Assembly: GCA_025353235.1 (NCBI GenBank)
Contig: JANXQZ010000474.1
Span: 1 to 14,151 of the forward strand
Direction of reading: 5' to 3'
DNA: 14,151 nucleotides
Source of the DNA: Bryobacterales bacterium
GTDB lineage: Bacteria > Acidobacteriota > Terriglobia > Bryobacterales > Bryobacteraceae
Both the position numbers and the translations under genes were made by a program. The notes below the pieces were generated by a model. The model ran no database searches and was not told the DNA's origin. It saw nothing but the letters and a program-made list of their open reading frames with translations. How positions within the stretch are numbered: position 1 is the first letter of the stretch; each line of letters opens with the position of its first letter. Shown here piece after piece: positions 1 through 6,988 of the stretch.

Positions 1-8
1 TAATCGGC

Positions 9-55
9 TCGGCTTCCAAGGCCGATTGCCAATCGGCCGCAGGTTGACAACCTGC
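9..55. repeat. Cluster of three short hairpins with 3-nt loops
   Basis: Three near-adjacent inverted repeats are seen. Bases 9-15/19-25 form a 7-bp stem with one G-T pair and loop CCA. Bases 20-27/31-38 form a perfect 8-bp stem (GGCCGATT, loop GCC, AATCGGCC). Bases 39-45/49-55 form a perfect 7-bp stem (GCAGGTT, loop GAC, AACCTGC). The first two share bases, so they compete. An alternative pairing of AATCGGC at 2-8 with GCCGATT at 21-27 is also possible. The cluster lies just beyond the 3' end of the Ccm operon, so it could act as its terminator or mRNA 3' stabiliser, although no T-tract is visible. Its layout resembles REP-like intergenic repeats; that is inference, since only one copy of the cluster is in view. 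Confidence 0.6.
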
Positions 56-71
56 CCTACTTCAAACCGGC

Positions 72-452
72 TCATGCCATCGCCTTTCCGCATTCGCCGC
101 AAAACTTCAAGGGTCGGGGAAACTTAGCACCGCAATACGGACACGTCTTGCCATCCGGCTTGGGCGCAGGAGCAGCGGCAACTTCCGGTTTTACCCCGTC
201 GAGTTCGGCCAACGTGATCGAGAGCTCGCGCTGCAACCCCTGTTTTGTCTTCTGATAGTCTTCGTCTGAAAGCTTCCCTACCCGATACTCAAACTGCAAG
301 TCGCGCAGATTTTCATAGATGCGGGCCTTGCGTTCTTCCAAGTGAAGAGTTGGCGAGACGGGAGCGGGTTCGGGGATATCCTTAGCCCGGACGAACAGGG
401 TAAACAGCAAAGTTCCAGCCGTCAGAAGAACCGCTACGATGAACAAGACCAT
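72..452 (-). CDS. Membrane-anchored CcmI-like protein with C-terminal zinc ribbon
   Basis: This is the last gene of the Ccm operon in the window, 126 residues. Residues 2-20 form one membrane helix followed by basic residues (VRAK), so the C-terminus is predicted to be cytoplasmic. Residues about 40-82 form a charged helical segment (ENLRDLQFEYRVGKLSDEDY) that resembles the N-terminal part of CcmI/CycH, the apocytochrome chaperone of System I. After an Ala/Pro linker, residues 104-121 form a zinc ribbon with C104xxC107 and C118xxC121. The TPR domain of true CcmI is absent. The start ATG overlaps the ccmH stop as TAATG, which implies translational coupling. A role in cytochrome c assembly is inferred from position and the CcmI-like segment; the role of the zinc ribbon is unknown. 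Confidence 0.8.
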   Translation of the reverse strand: MVLFIVAVLLTAGTLLFTLFVRAKDIPEPAPVSPTLHLEERKARIYENLRDLQFEYRVGKLSDEDYQKTKQGLQRELSITLAELDGVKPEVAAAPAPKPDGKTCPYCGAKFPRPLKFCGECGKAMA

Positions 453-937
453 TACTCGAGCTTTTCCAGGTCCTTTTCAATGCGCTCGTGATAGCGGTTC
501 AATGCTTCGTTGTCGATCGGCGGTCCAGCAGCAACTAGTGCGGGGGCTCGCATGCTTCTGCGAACGAACCAAAAGATAACGACTATTCCCAGAGCCCCAG
601 CCAAGTACGGAATGAGCCAGGCCCAAGTTCCCGGTTCGGCCAGAAACATGTCGGCTCCGTTTTCCTTCACTACCGAGTCTATGATCTGCTTGTCCGAAGC
701 GCCACCAGTTTGCATTTGCGCAATCTTCGTTTTCACGCGCTTGCAGAAGCCGCAGCCGCCCGGCATTTCACACGCGACTGTCGATTTGCACGATCCGCAC
801 TGGCACGCCAGCCTTGACGCGACCCGCTTCACATCGTCGCTTTCAAGCTGAGCGGCGGTTTGCGCCAAAGCCGATCCGATGGACAAGGCCAGCAAGAGGC
901 TGGCCTTCAACCGCACGCTACTTCGTAACAGGAACAT
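452..937 (-). CDS. ccmH: CcmH-like cytochrome c biogenesis thiol-disulfide protein
   Basis: CcmH reduces the cysteine pair of apocytochrome c or delivers it to CcmF at the outer face of the inner membrane. The 161-residue product has a signal peptide (about 1-25, ending SALAQ), a cysteine-rich loop at 43-65, and one membrane helix near 105-126 followed by basic residues, then a short charged helix. The family motif LRCxxCQ is replaced by LACQCGSC, and six cysteines are present (C45, C47, C50, C56, C62, C65). I chose ATG at 937; an in-frame TTG at 958 would add seven residues before the hydrophobic core and lie deeper inside ccmF. Even from 937 the gene overlaps the ccmF end by 20 bases. The loop resembles what I recall of other acidobacterial CcmH proteins, so it may be typical of the lineage. 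Confidence 0.85.
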   Translation of the reverse strand: MFLLRSSVRLKASLLLALSIGSALAQTAAQLESDDVKRVASRLACQCGSCKSTVACEMPGGCGFCKRVKTKIAQMQTGGASDKQIIDSVVKENGADMFLAEPGTWAWLIPYLAGALGIVVIFWFVRRSMRAPALVAAGPPIDNEALNRYHERIEKDLEKLE

Positions 938-2933
938 TTTTCTTAGCAATTCCCACAACCTGGGTTCGAGCGTATTGCAGCCGAATCTTACTCGGAATCA
1001 GGCATACGATCGTGCCGATAAACAAGACCCACCATCCGATCCAAATCCACGAGACCAGCGGGAAAATGTACGCTTGCAAAACCGACTGCTTGTTGTCTGT
1101 GGAAGGTCCCGCAAAGTTGAGATACAAGTCTTCGTTGAGACGACGGCGGATCGCCACTTCTGAAGTGGGCTGGCGACTGGTCTTGTAAAAGCGTTTTTCA
1201 GGTTCCAAGATGCCCAAGTCCCGGCCATTGCTTTTCACGTCCAGCGTAAGCCTGCTCCAAAGGAAATTCTCGTTCTCCCCTTCTTTCTGGCCAACCACGG
1301 TCAGATCGTAGTGGCCAATCTTAAACGTGTCACCCTTGGCAACTTCCACGGTCTTGTTCTGATTGAATGCCTGTCCAGTGAACCCGATAAACATCAGGAC
1401 CACGGCGAGGTGGACAATGTAGCCTCCATACCGACGCGTGTTGCGATGAGTGAGTTCCACCATCGCAGGCAGCATCGACATGCCGGTTTTGCCGCGAATC
1501 GCAGAGGCGCCTTTCCAAAACTCGATGAGGATCGAGGTGGTGACGAACAAGCAGAGACCAAAGGAGATGAGCGCGTAGGGGTGTTCGTAGACGCCGAAGA
1601 ACGCCAGCGCCACCATCAAAGCAACTCCGGCAACTGTGGGCCAAAGGAAAGCACGCTTCAAGCTCTCCACCGAACTGCGACGCCAAGCGATCAGCGGTCC
1701 AACTCCCGTCAGAAACATCAAGAAGAGCGCGATGGGAATGTTGACGCGGTTGAAAAACGGCGCGTCCACGCTGATCTTCTCGCCAGTCAGCTTCTCCGAG
1801 ATCACCGGGAAGAGAGTCCCCCATAGGATCGCGAAACAGCTCGCCAGCAAAATCAAGTTATTGAACATGAAGCTGGACTCGCGCGATACAACGCTCTCCA
1901 TGGGAGCTTCGCTCTTCAGATAGTCCAGGCGGGCGAGAATCAGCCAAACCGTGATCGCAATGCCAATTGCCAGAAAGCCCACGAAGTACGCTCCAATTGG
2001 CGATTGAGCGAACGCGTGGACCGAGTTGACGATCCCCGACCGAGTGAGGAAGGTTCCAAAGATGCAAAGGAAGAACGTGGCCGAGACCAGCACCATGTTC
2101 CAGACCTTCATCATGCCCTTCTTCTCCTGCATCATCACGGAGTGCAGGAATGCAGTGGCCGTGATCCAAGGCAGCAGCGAAGCATTTTCCACTGGATCCC
2201 ATCCCCAGTAGCCGCCCCATCCCAGGACCGCGTACGCCCAGCCTGCTCCAAGCAGAATGCCGGTGCTCTGGAACAGCCAAGTCACGATAGCCCAGCGGCG
2301 CGTGGTGTGGATCCAGCCATCACCCGGCTGGCGCGTTACCAAGGAAGCGAACGCGAACGCGAAAGGAACCACAAAGCCCACATATCCGAGATACAGTATC
2401 GGCGGATGGATCACCATCGTCCAGTACTGCAGCAGCGGGTTCAATCCTTGGCCGTCGCCTACGTCGGTAATGCCCTTGCCTACCGCCAGCACCTGGAAGG
2501 GGCTGAACTGAAAGGTGACCAGGAACAGAAAAAATGCTTCGGTGGTCATCAGCACGCTGTTGACGTACGGCATCATGTCGCGGAATTTGCGCCTGTTCTG
2601 GAACGTAACGATGGCCGCGTAAGTGGAGAGGAGCCAAGCCCAGAGTAGGAGTGAACCTTCCTGTCCTCCCCACCACGCGGCGTACTTGTACCAGGCCGAC
2701 ATGGACTTGTTGCTGTGGCTGGCGACATACGCCATCCGGAAGTCGCCGACCAGCAGCGAGTACACCAGCAGCCCCGCCGCGATGGTCACCAGGAACCAAA
2801 CCGAATATACGGCCCGCTCCGCGCTCACCGCCAGGAAAGCATTGCGGCGGTATTTACCAAGAAGAGAACCGGCGACGGAGTAAACCGCCAGACAAAACGC
2901 GAGCAACAGGGCTAGAGCGCCAATGTTTTCCAT
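918..2933 (-). CDS. ccmF: Cytochrome c heme lyase subunit CcmF
   Basis: CcmF is the integral-membrane synthetase that takes heme from holo-CcmE and attaches it to CXXCH motifs of apocytochromes, working with CcmH. The 671-residue length is close to family size (about 650). Many membrane helices are visible. The tryptophan-rich WWD signature lies at 239-256 (WGGYWGWDPVENASLLPW). Candidate heme-ligand histidines are H176 (in IHPPILYLG) and H306 flanking the WWD region, and H264 and H508 (in RYGGYIVHLA) for the transmembrane heme. A soluble segment at about 525-610 precedes a final membrane helix at 622-646. The gene starts 19 bases after ccmE, with a weak GAGAG ribosome-binding site, and runs 20 bases into ccmH. 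Nothing suggests damage. Confidence 0.96.
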   Translation of the reverse strand: MENIGALALLLAFCLAVYSVAGSLLGKYRRNAFLAVSAERAVYSVWFLVTIAAGLLVYSLLVGDFRMAYVASHSNKSMSAWYKYAAWWGGQEGSLLLWAWLLSTYAAIVTFQNRRKFRDMMPYVNSVLMTTEAFFLFLVTFQFSPFQVLAVGKGITDVGDGQGLNPLLQYWTMVIHPPILYLGYVGFVVPFAFAFASLVTRQPGDGWIHTTRRWAIVTWLFQSTGILLGAGWAYAVLGWGGYWGWDPVENASLLPWITATAFLHSVMMQEKKGMMKVWNMVLVSATFFLCIFGTFLTRSGIVNSVHAFAQSPIGAYFVGFLAIGIAITVWLILARLDYLKSEAPMESVVSRESSFMFNNLILLASCFAILWGTLFPVISEKLTGEKISVDAPFFNRVNIPIALFLMFLTGVGPLIAWRRSSVESLKRAFLWPTVAGVALMVALAFFGVYEHPYALISFGLCLFVTTSILIEFWKGASAIRGKTGMSMLPAMVELTHRNTRRYGGYIVHLAVVLMFIGFTGQAFNQNKTVEVAKGDTFKIGHYDLTVVGQKEGENENFLWSRLTLDVKSNGRDLGILEPEKRFYKTSRQPTSEVAIRRRLNEDLYLNFAGPSTDNKQSVLQAYIFPLVSWIWIGWWVLFIGTIVCLIPSKIRLQYARTQVVGIAKKNVPVTK

Positions 2934-2952
2934 GATGAACTCTCAGTGCGGA

Positions 2953-3378
2953 CTATGCTTTGCGATTCTGCAGCGCTTCTTTGTTCTGCGTGGGCTTGGC
3001 TTCATACTTCGAGGCGCACTTGGCCTGGATCTTGGAAGCCTCGAAAATGCCATTAGGGCCGAGTTTGCCGTCGGCCAGCGCCTGTGCGCCGTTCTTGAAC
3101 GTGTCGGGCAAGGGTTCGATGCCGCTGTAAACGACCCTCAGCTTCTGCTTATCCTGATGAAGCACGAACGAGACCTCCTTGCCGTTGCGCACGATGGAGC
3201 CATCCTCAACATCGCCGCCGACGCGCAGTCGCTTGCCGTGGGCTTGATCGCCCATCTGCATCAACTCGGAAATGGTCTTGTAGTATGTTTTGCTTTCGCT
3301 GATGCCGCCCATGGCGAGCCAAACCAGGAGCCCGATGATCGCCACAACCAGAAGGCTGAACTTCCCGTAGGTTTTCAT
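2953..3378 (-). CDS. ccmE: Heme chaperone CcmE, CxxxY type
   Basis: CcmE covalently binds heme in the periplasm and passes it to CcmF. The 141-residue protein has an N-terminal membrane anchor (about 5-24), then an OB-fold beta barrel. Family landmarks are visible, such as VVYSGIEPLPDTFKNG (82-97) and GIFEASKIQAKC (110-121). The attachment residue, normally His in HxxxY, is cysteine here: C121-A-S-K-Y125. CxxxY forms are known from archaea and some sulfate reducers. The C-terminal tail (126-141) is polar and looks flexible. A ribosome-binding site AGGGAGA (3384-3390) lies 5 bases before the ATG, and a TATACT -10-like box lies upstream. It is the first gene of the operon seen here; ccmABCD and ccmG are not in the window. 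Confidence 0.95.
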   Translation of the reverse strand: MKTYGKFSLLVVAIIGLLVWLAMGGISESKTYYKTISELMQMGDQAHGKRLRVGGDVEDGSIVRNGKEVSFVLHQDKQKLRVVYSGIEPLPDTFKNGAQALADGKLGPNGIFEASKIQAKCASKYEAKPTQNKEALQNRKA

Positions 3379-3383
3379 GCAAT

Positions 3384-3425
3384 TCTCCCTGAACTCTCAG
3401 TATAGCGCCGGGTGGTTGGTGTCGG
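3384..3425 (-). promoter_or_regulatory. Putative ccm operon promoter and ccmE ribosome-binding site
   Basis: On the minus strand a -10-like TATACT lies at 3404-3399. A weak -35-like CCGACA lies at 3425-3420, and the 15-base spacer is short. It is followed by the ribosome-binding site AGGGAGA at 3390-3384. The site lies in the gap between the divergent ccmE and deaminase genes, where an operon promoter is expected. The -35 match is poor, so only the -10 and the ribosome-binding site are reasonably supported. Confidence 0.4.
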
Positions 3426-3462
3426 CCGTGCTGCATTTCCGGATCGAAGTAGACTGGAGCCG

Positions 3463-4353
3463 ATGAAGAAAGCTGAGTTGCACGTTCACTTGGAGGGGTC
3501 GATCGATCCCGAGACTTTGATGGAAATTGATCGGACCTTGACACTCGCGGAGATTGAAGCAAACCTGCCCAAGGAGGCCACGTTTGCGGCCTTCATCGAG
3601 AGCTACGTCTGGGTGAATCGCAAACTCTCAACGCCCGAGCACTACGCTTTGGCTACCAGACGGCTGCTGACTCGGCTCGCGGCTCAGGAAGTGACTTACG
3701 CGGAGATCACGCTGTCGGCCGGAATTGTTCTTTGGAAAAAGCAGGATCTTGCGGCTATTTACGAAGCGATTAGGGAGGAGACGTGGCAGTCTCCCGTGCG
3801 GGCATTCTGGATTTTGGACGCGGTTAGACAGTTCGGGGCGGAAGCCGCGCTGCCGGTGGCTGAGTTCGCCGTGAGTCGGCGCGATGACGGAGTAGTTGCC
3901 TTTGGCATCGGGGGCTTCGAGGATCGCGGACCTGCGGAGTGGTTCGGCGAGGTGTTTCGGTATGCTCGCGAAGGCGGGCTGCATTTGGTGGCTCATGCCG
4001 GGGAAACAGTAGGGCCGGAATCGATCTGGGCCGCCTTGAAGATTGGGGCCGAGCGGATCGGGCATGGGATTACGGCTGTTCAAGATGCGCGATTGCTGGC
4101 GCATTTGCGCGATCGGGAGATTCCTCTTGAAATCTCGATCACGAGTAATGTTCGGACTGGAGTTGTGCCGACGCTGGCGGACCATCCAGTGCGGAAGATG
4201 TATGAGGCTGGCGTGCCAATCGTAATCAATACGGATGATCCCGCCTTGTTCTTTACTACCCTTTCGGATGAGTACGAGATTGCTGCAAGTCAGTTTGGCC
4301 TGCCTGCGGGAGAGTTGGCGGCGAATAGCTTCCGCTATGCTTTCAGCGTTTAA
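3463..4353 (+). CDS. add: Adenosine deaminase-family protein (adenosine or aminodeoxyfutalosine deaminase)
   Basis: The family hydrolyses the amino group of adenosine or a related 6-aminopurine in the cytoplasm using one Zn ion. From ATG 3463 the product has 296 residues. All active-site motifs are present: H7-V-H9-LEGS, H178-AGE181 with the catalytic glutamate, RIGH201G, SNVRTG and NTD258D259P. GGAG at 3456-3459 lies just before this ATG; the frame opens further upstream at 3412, but those 17 residues are unlike the family and precede the conserved MKKAELHVHLEGS start. The C-terminus stops about 30 residues short of typical deaminases, right after the NSFRYAFS helix. Some relatives act on aminodeoxyfutalosine in menaquinone synthesis, and the sequence alone does not decide the substrate. 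It diverges from ccmE and converges on the quinoprotein gene. Confidence 0.9.
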   Translation: MKKAELHVHLEGSIDPETLMEIDRTLTLAEIEANLPKEATFAAFIESYVWVNRKLSTPEHYALATRRLLTRLAAQEVTYAEITLSAGIVLWKKQDLAAIYEAIREETWQSPVRAFWILDAVRQFGAEAALPVAEFAVSRRDDGVVAFGIGGFEDRGPAEWFGEVFRYAREGGLHLVAHAGETVGPESIWAALKIGAERIGHGITAVQDARLLAHLRDREIPLEISITSNVRTGVVPTLADHPVRKMYEAGVPIVINTDDPALFFTTLSDEYEIAASQFGLPAGELAANSFRYAFSV

Positions 4354-4420
4354 GGTTCAGAGGCCTCGGCAACGGTGCGCCCCTGCGCGACTAGTCCGGG
4401 AAGTTCATCTGAAGTGGCAA

Positions 4421-4443
4421 GGAATAGGCCTTCGGGCAATTCC
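4421..4443. terminator. Hairpin between convergent genes, TTCG tetraloop
   Basis: GGAAT (4421-4425) pairs with ATTCC (4439-4443). Inside, GCC (4428-4430) and GGC (4435-4437) close a TTCG loop, with a small AG/A internal loop between the two stems. It sits in the 126-base gap between the convergent deaminase and quinoprotein genes, where a bidirectional terminator would be useful. There is no T-run on either side, so it is not a classical intrinsic terminator. The rest of 4354-4479 shows no gene or clear signal. Confidence 0.4.
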
Positions 4444-4479
4444 TCCACGTGTATGCGAATAGCAAGTTCCATCTTGGTC

Positions 4480-6063
4480 CTACGGCAGCGCGAATGTCAG
4501 CAGAGCCGAGCCGGATGGCATCGTTACATATTGCCGCCCGCCGACGGTATAGGTAATCGGGGCAGTCACCAACCGATTCCCCGTGTTGATCTTCCACAAA
4601 TTCTTCCCAGTCTTGGCATCGAAAGCCATGAAATAGCCATCTTCGTCGCCTGAAAAAATCAGCCCGCCCGACGTGGCCATCGTGCCAGCCCAGGGTGCCT
4701 TGTAATAGCGGAAGTCCCACTTGGTTTCCCCCGTCAAGGGATCGAGCGCTTTCAGCAGTCCCCATTCCTTCTCTTCCGTCTGGCCGCGGAACATGCTGCC
4801 CCAATATGCCTTGCCTTCTACGTACACCGGAGGCGCGGAGAAGAACACATCGCACTGCTCCCTGACCGGAAAGTAGAACCACCCCGTCTCGGGATTGTAA
4901 CTCGGAGGCATCCAGTTCGCGGCCCCCGCCAGCCCCGGACAAACACGATTGCCTTCAGGGCTCGGATCGGCGTTTCGCGACAGCACCGGCCTGCCCTTCG
5001 CGTCGATCTCGGTGGCCCAGTTCTGGCGCGCGAAACTCTTGGCCATCAAGAATTCCCCAGTCTCGCGATCCAGCAGATAGAAAAATGCGTTGCGATTGGC
5101 TTGGGCCAGCACTTTGCGGTCGCGGCCTTTCCATTTGATGTCTAGAACCATCGGCGTTTCGCAGCCATCCCAGTCGTGCGTATCGTGAGGCGTGAACTGA
5201 AAATGCCACTTCAGCTTCCCCGTATCCGCATCGAGTGCGACCAAGCCTGCCGTGTACAGGTTGTCGCCCTTGCGCACCTCGCCGAATAGATCGGGACCCG
5301 GATTGCCAACGCCCCAGTAAAGCAGGTTCAGCTTTGGATCGTAGGTGCCGGTCATCCACGTGGCTCCCCCGCCACGTTTCCACGAGTCCGCCAGCCAAGT
5401 CTCGCCGCCGGGTTCGCCCTTGGCCGGAACCGTATAGAAGCGCCATGCGCGCTCACCCGACTTGGCATTGTAAGCATCCACGAATCCGCGAATGCCGAAC
5501 TCGCCGCCGGAGACGCCGACAATCACTTTGTCTTTCACCACTAAGGGCGCGAGCGTGGCTCCGTAGGACTGATCTGTGGAAGCCATCTCGCGATTCCAGA
5601 CCAACCTGCCAGTGCGTGCTTCCAGCGCGAGCACATGTGCGTCGGGCGTGACCATGAATAGAAGGTCCCCAAGGATCGCCAAGCCGCGATTCACGGTTCC
5701 GCAGCACAGCTTCACGCCATCTGGCATTGGATATTTGAACTGCCACAACTGACGGCCGCTACGCGCATCCACTGAGTAAGCGAACCCGTTGGCGGCAGTG
5801 AAGTACATGATGCCATCCACTACTAGCGGCACCGTCTCAAAAGCGCCCGACTGCCCGGTTTGAAAGATCCACTCCACTCGAAGATTTTTTACGTTGGATG
5901 TGTCGATCTGTTTTAGATCGCGATATCTTTGCGCGCCATAGTCGCCCCAATAGGTCAACCAGTTTTGGGGCTCCGCCTTGGAGTTCACGATGCGCTCGAA
6001 CGTGACGGGCTGGGCGCACAAGACCCCGGCGCATACCCAACCTACGAATACCGGTAGTCTCAT
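4480..6063 (-). CDS. Secreted PQQ-dependent alcohol dehydrogenase-like quinoprotein with DxD metal motif
   Basis: The 527-residue protein has a signal peptide (1-18, ending LCAQ) and then an eight-bladed propeller of the methanol/ethanol dehydrogenase family, acting in the periplasm. Repeated tryptophan-docking-like units (DAKTGKNLWK, DPLTGETKWD, DADTGKLKW) support the fold. The vicinal disulfide C120-C121, metal ligands E188 (GGEFGIRG) and N254 (GNPGP), catalytic D297 and second aspartate D299 (THDWDG) are all present. So is R324 (ANRN), the likely PQQ-contacting residue. D297-W-D299 matches the DxD of lanthanide-dependent XoxF/PedH enzymes. It is shorter than XoxF (about 600) and has no fused cytochrome domain. 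Its start overlaps the cytochrome stop as ATGA, so the cytochrome is the likely electron acceptor. It may belong to an Acidobacteria-restricted quinoprotein subfamily whose hosts lack PQQ synthesis. The substrate is unknown. Confidence 0.9.
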   Translation of the reverse strand: MRLPVFVGWVCAGVLCAQPVTFERIVNSKAEPQNWLTYWGDYGAQRYRDLKQIDTSNVKNLRVEWIFQTGQSGAFETVPLVVDGIMYFTAANGFAYSVDARSGRQLWQFKYPMPDGVKLCCGTVNRGLAILGDLLFMVTPDAHVLALEARTGRLVWNREMASTDQSYGATLAPLVVKDKVIVGVSGGEFGIRGFVDAYNAKSGERAWRFYTVPAKGEPGGETWLADSWKRGGGATWMTGTYDPKLNLLYWGVGNPGPDLFGEVRKGDNLYTAGLVALDADTGKLKWHFQFTPHDTHDWDGCETPMVLDIKWKGRDRKVLAQANRNAFFYLLDRETGEFLMAKSFARQNWATEIDAKGRPVLSRNADPSPEGNRVCPGLAGAANWMPPSYNPETGWFYFPVREQCDVFFSAPPVYVEGKAYWGSMFRGQTEEKEWGLLKALDPLTGETKWDFRYYKAPWAGTMATSGGLIFSGDEDGYFMAFDAKTGKNLWKINTGNRLVTAPITYTVGGRQYVTMPSGSALLTFALP

Positions 6064-6839
6064 TTAATCCCTCCCGCTTTCTTTACTGCGGCGGAAGAGT
6101 CCACCGCGCCGCGCAGCGTTGCCAGGTATGCCACCAGGTCTTGCAAGTCCGTGGCGGACAGCCTGTCGTACGCCGGCATCATCGACTCTGTTTCATGCGT
6201 TACTCCAATCAGTTCGTCTTTCTGGAACATGCGAATCTGCTGGCTCGGATCCCGAAGCTGAATCGAGAATGTATCTTCGTTGATCCTAAGGCCTCGGATG
6301 CGCTTGCCGTTTTTCATCACGACAGTTACGCCTTCATAGCCTTCGGGCACATCGGCTGACGGCTTGATGATTGAGTCGCGCAAATATTCGATGGAGCGGG
6401 CTCCTCCGATCCGGGTCAGTTCCGGCCCAAAGATGCTGCCTTGGCCTCCGATGCGATGACAGCCGGAGCAGTCCTTCTCGCCGTAGATTTGCTGGCCGTG
6501 CTGGGGATTGCCCGGAACGTTTTCGTTTCTTAGGGAGCTTTTTGAAAGACTTTGCAAATATTGAATGACCTGACCGACTTCTTCATCGGTGAATTCCGAG
6601 AACGCTGGCATCGTCGTGCCTGGGACGCCGATGCGAATCACCCGTTTGATGGAGACGTCGGTATCGCCGTGGCTGAGGGGAGCGGAAACCAGGTTCGGTC
6701 CGCGGCCGCCGGTAGCTGTCATGCCGTGGCAGAAAGCGCAGTTGCTTCGAAAAAGAGCGCGGCCTTGGTCAAAGCTCGACTGGGCGCACAAGGCCGCAGG
6801 GATGAAGACGAGTAGGAGCTTTCTCACAGTTTTACCCAT
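6060..6839 (-). CDS. Secreted diheme cytochrome c with Pirellula/Verrucomicrobium-type heme domain
   Basis: This is a periplasmic electron carrier, probably the acceptor for the quinoprotein encoded by the overlapping next gene. Residues 1-19 form a signal peptide (ending LCAQ). The first cytochrome domain has C34AFCH38 with likely axial M77 (TTMPAF). The second has C124SGCH128 and then a pattern (GSIFGPELTRIGG, SIIKPSADVPEGYEG, ESMMPAYDRLSATDLQDLVAYL) matching the putative heme-binding domain common in Pirellula and Verrucomicrobia (TIGR02603), with M220 or M221 as candidate ligand. Between them lies a small beta segment (168-205). The start is uncertain: ATG 6839 has no ribosome-binding site and overlaps a perfect TATAAT. 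GTG at 6827 is an in-frame alternative that still leaves a signal peptide. The C-terminal 15 residues are polar. Confidence 0.9.
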   Translation of the reverse strand: MGKTVRKLLLVFIPAALCAQSSFDQGRALFRSNCAFCHGMTATGGRGPNLVSAPLSHGDTDVSIKRVIRIGVPGTTMPAFSEFTDEEVGQVIQYLQSLSKSSLRNENVPGNPQHGQQIYGEKDCSGCHRIGGQGSIFGPELTRIGGARSIEYLRDSIIKPSADVPEGYEGVTVVMKNGKRIRGLRINEDTFSIQLRDPSQQIRMFQKDELIGVTHETESMMPAYDRLSATDLQDLVAYLATLRGAVDSSAAVKKAGGIK

Positions 6840-6977
6840 TATATGCGTTGACGCCCGCAGCTTATGCTCCGCCTCAAACCTCGAAAGGTGGCATGCAGAT
6901 GCCGTCTCCTTTTGCTATTTGCAGACGTTGATATACTCAGTTAGCCGTGGAGACGAACGCGGATCCCGGCTCAGTGC

Positions 6978-6982
6978 AGGAG
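6978..6982 (+). promoter_or_regulatory. Ribosome-binding site fixing the start of the YncE-like gene
   Basis: AGGAG lies 6 bases before ATG 6989, directly ahead of a signal peptide. The frame opens earlier, at 6947, but the 14 extra residues there are polar and have no such site, so 6989 is the start. In the rest of the 149-base gap between the divergent genes (6840-6988) I see a TATACT at 6932-6937 but no convincing -35 partner. Confidence 0.75.
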
Positions 6983-6988
6983 CTATTC

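Noticed and set aside
2004..2648. Long plus-strand open frame (214 codons) inside ccmF
   Set aside because: It is antisense to an unmistakable CcmF, has a low-complexity charged composition and resembles no family; high-GC antisense frames of this kind are common.
4235..4462. Frame that could continue the deaminase after a shift
   Set aside because: The downstream residues are Arg/Pro-rich and do not resemble the C-terminal helix of the family, so a frameshifted tail is not supported.
5235..5651. Plus-strand frame rich in Arg/Pro/Ser opposite the quinoprotein gene
   Set aside because: Composition is typical of a shadow frame, it has no ribosome-binding site, and it lies fully inside a gene with conserved active-site residues.
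6912..6937. TTGCTA and TATACT as a promoter for the YncE-like gene
   Set aside because: The spacer is 14 bases, too short for a normal sigma-70 promoter; only the -10-like box is worth a mention.
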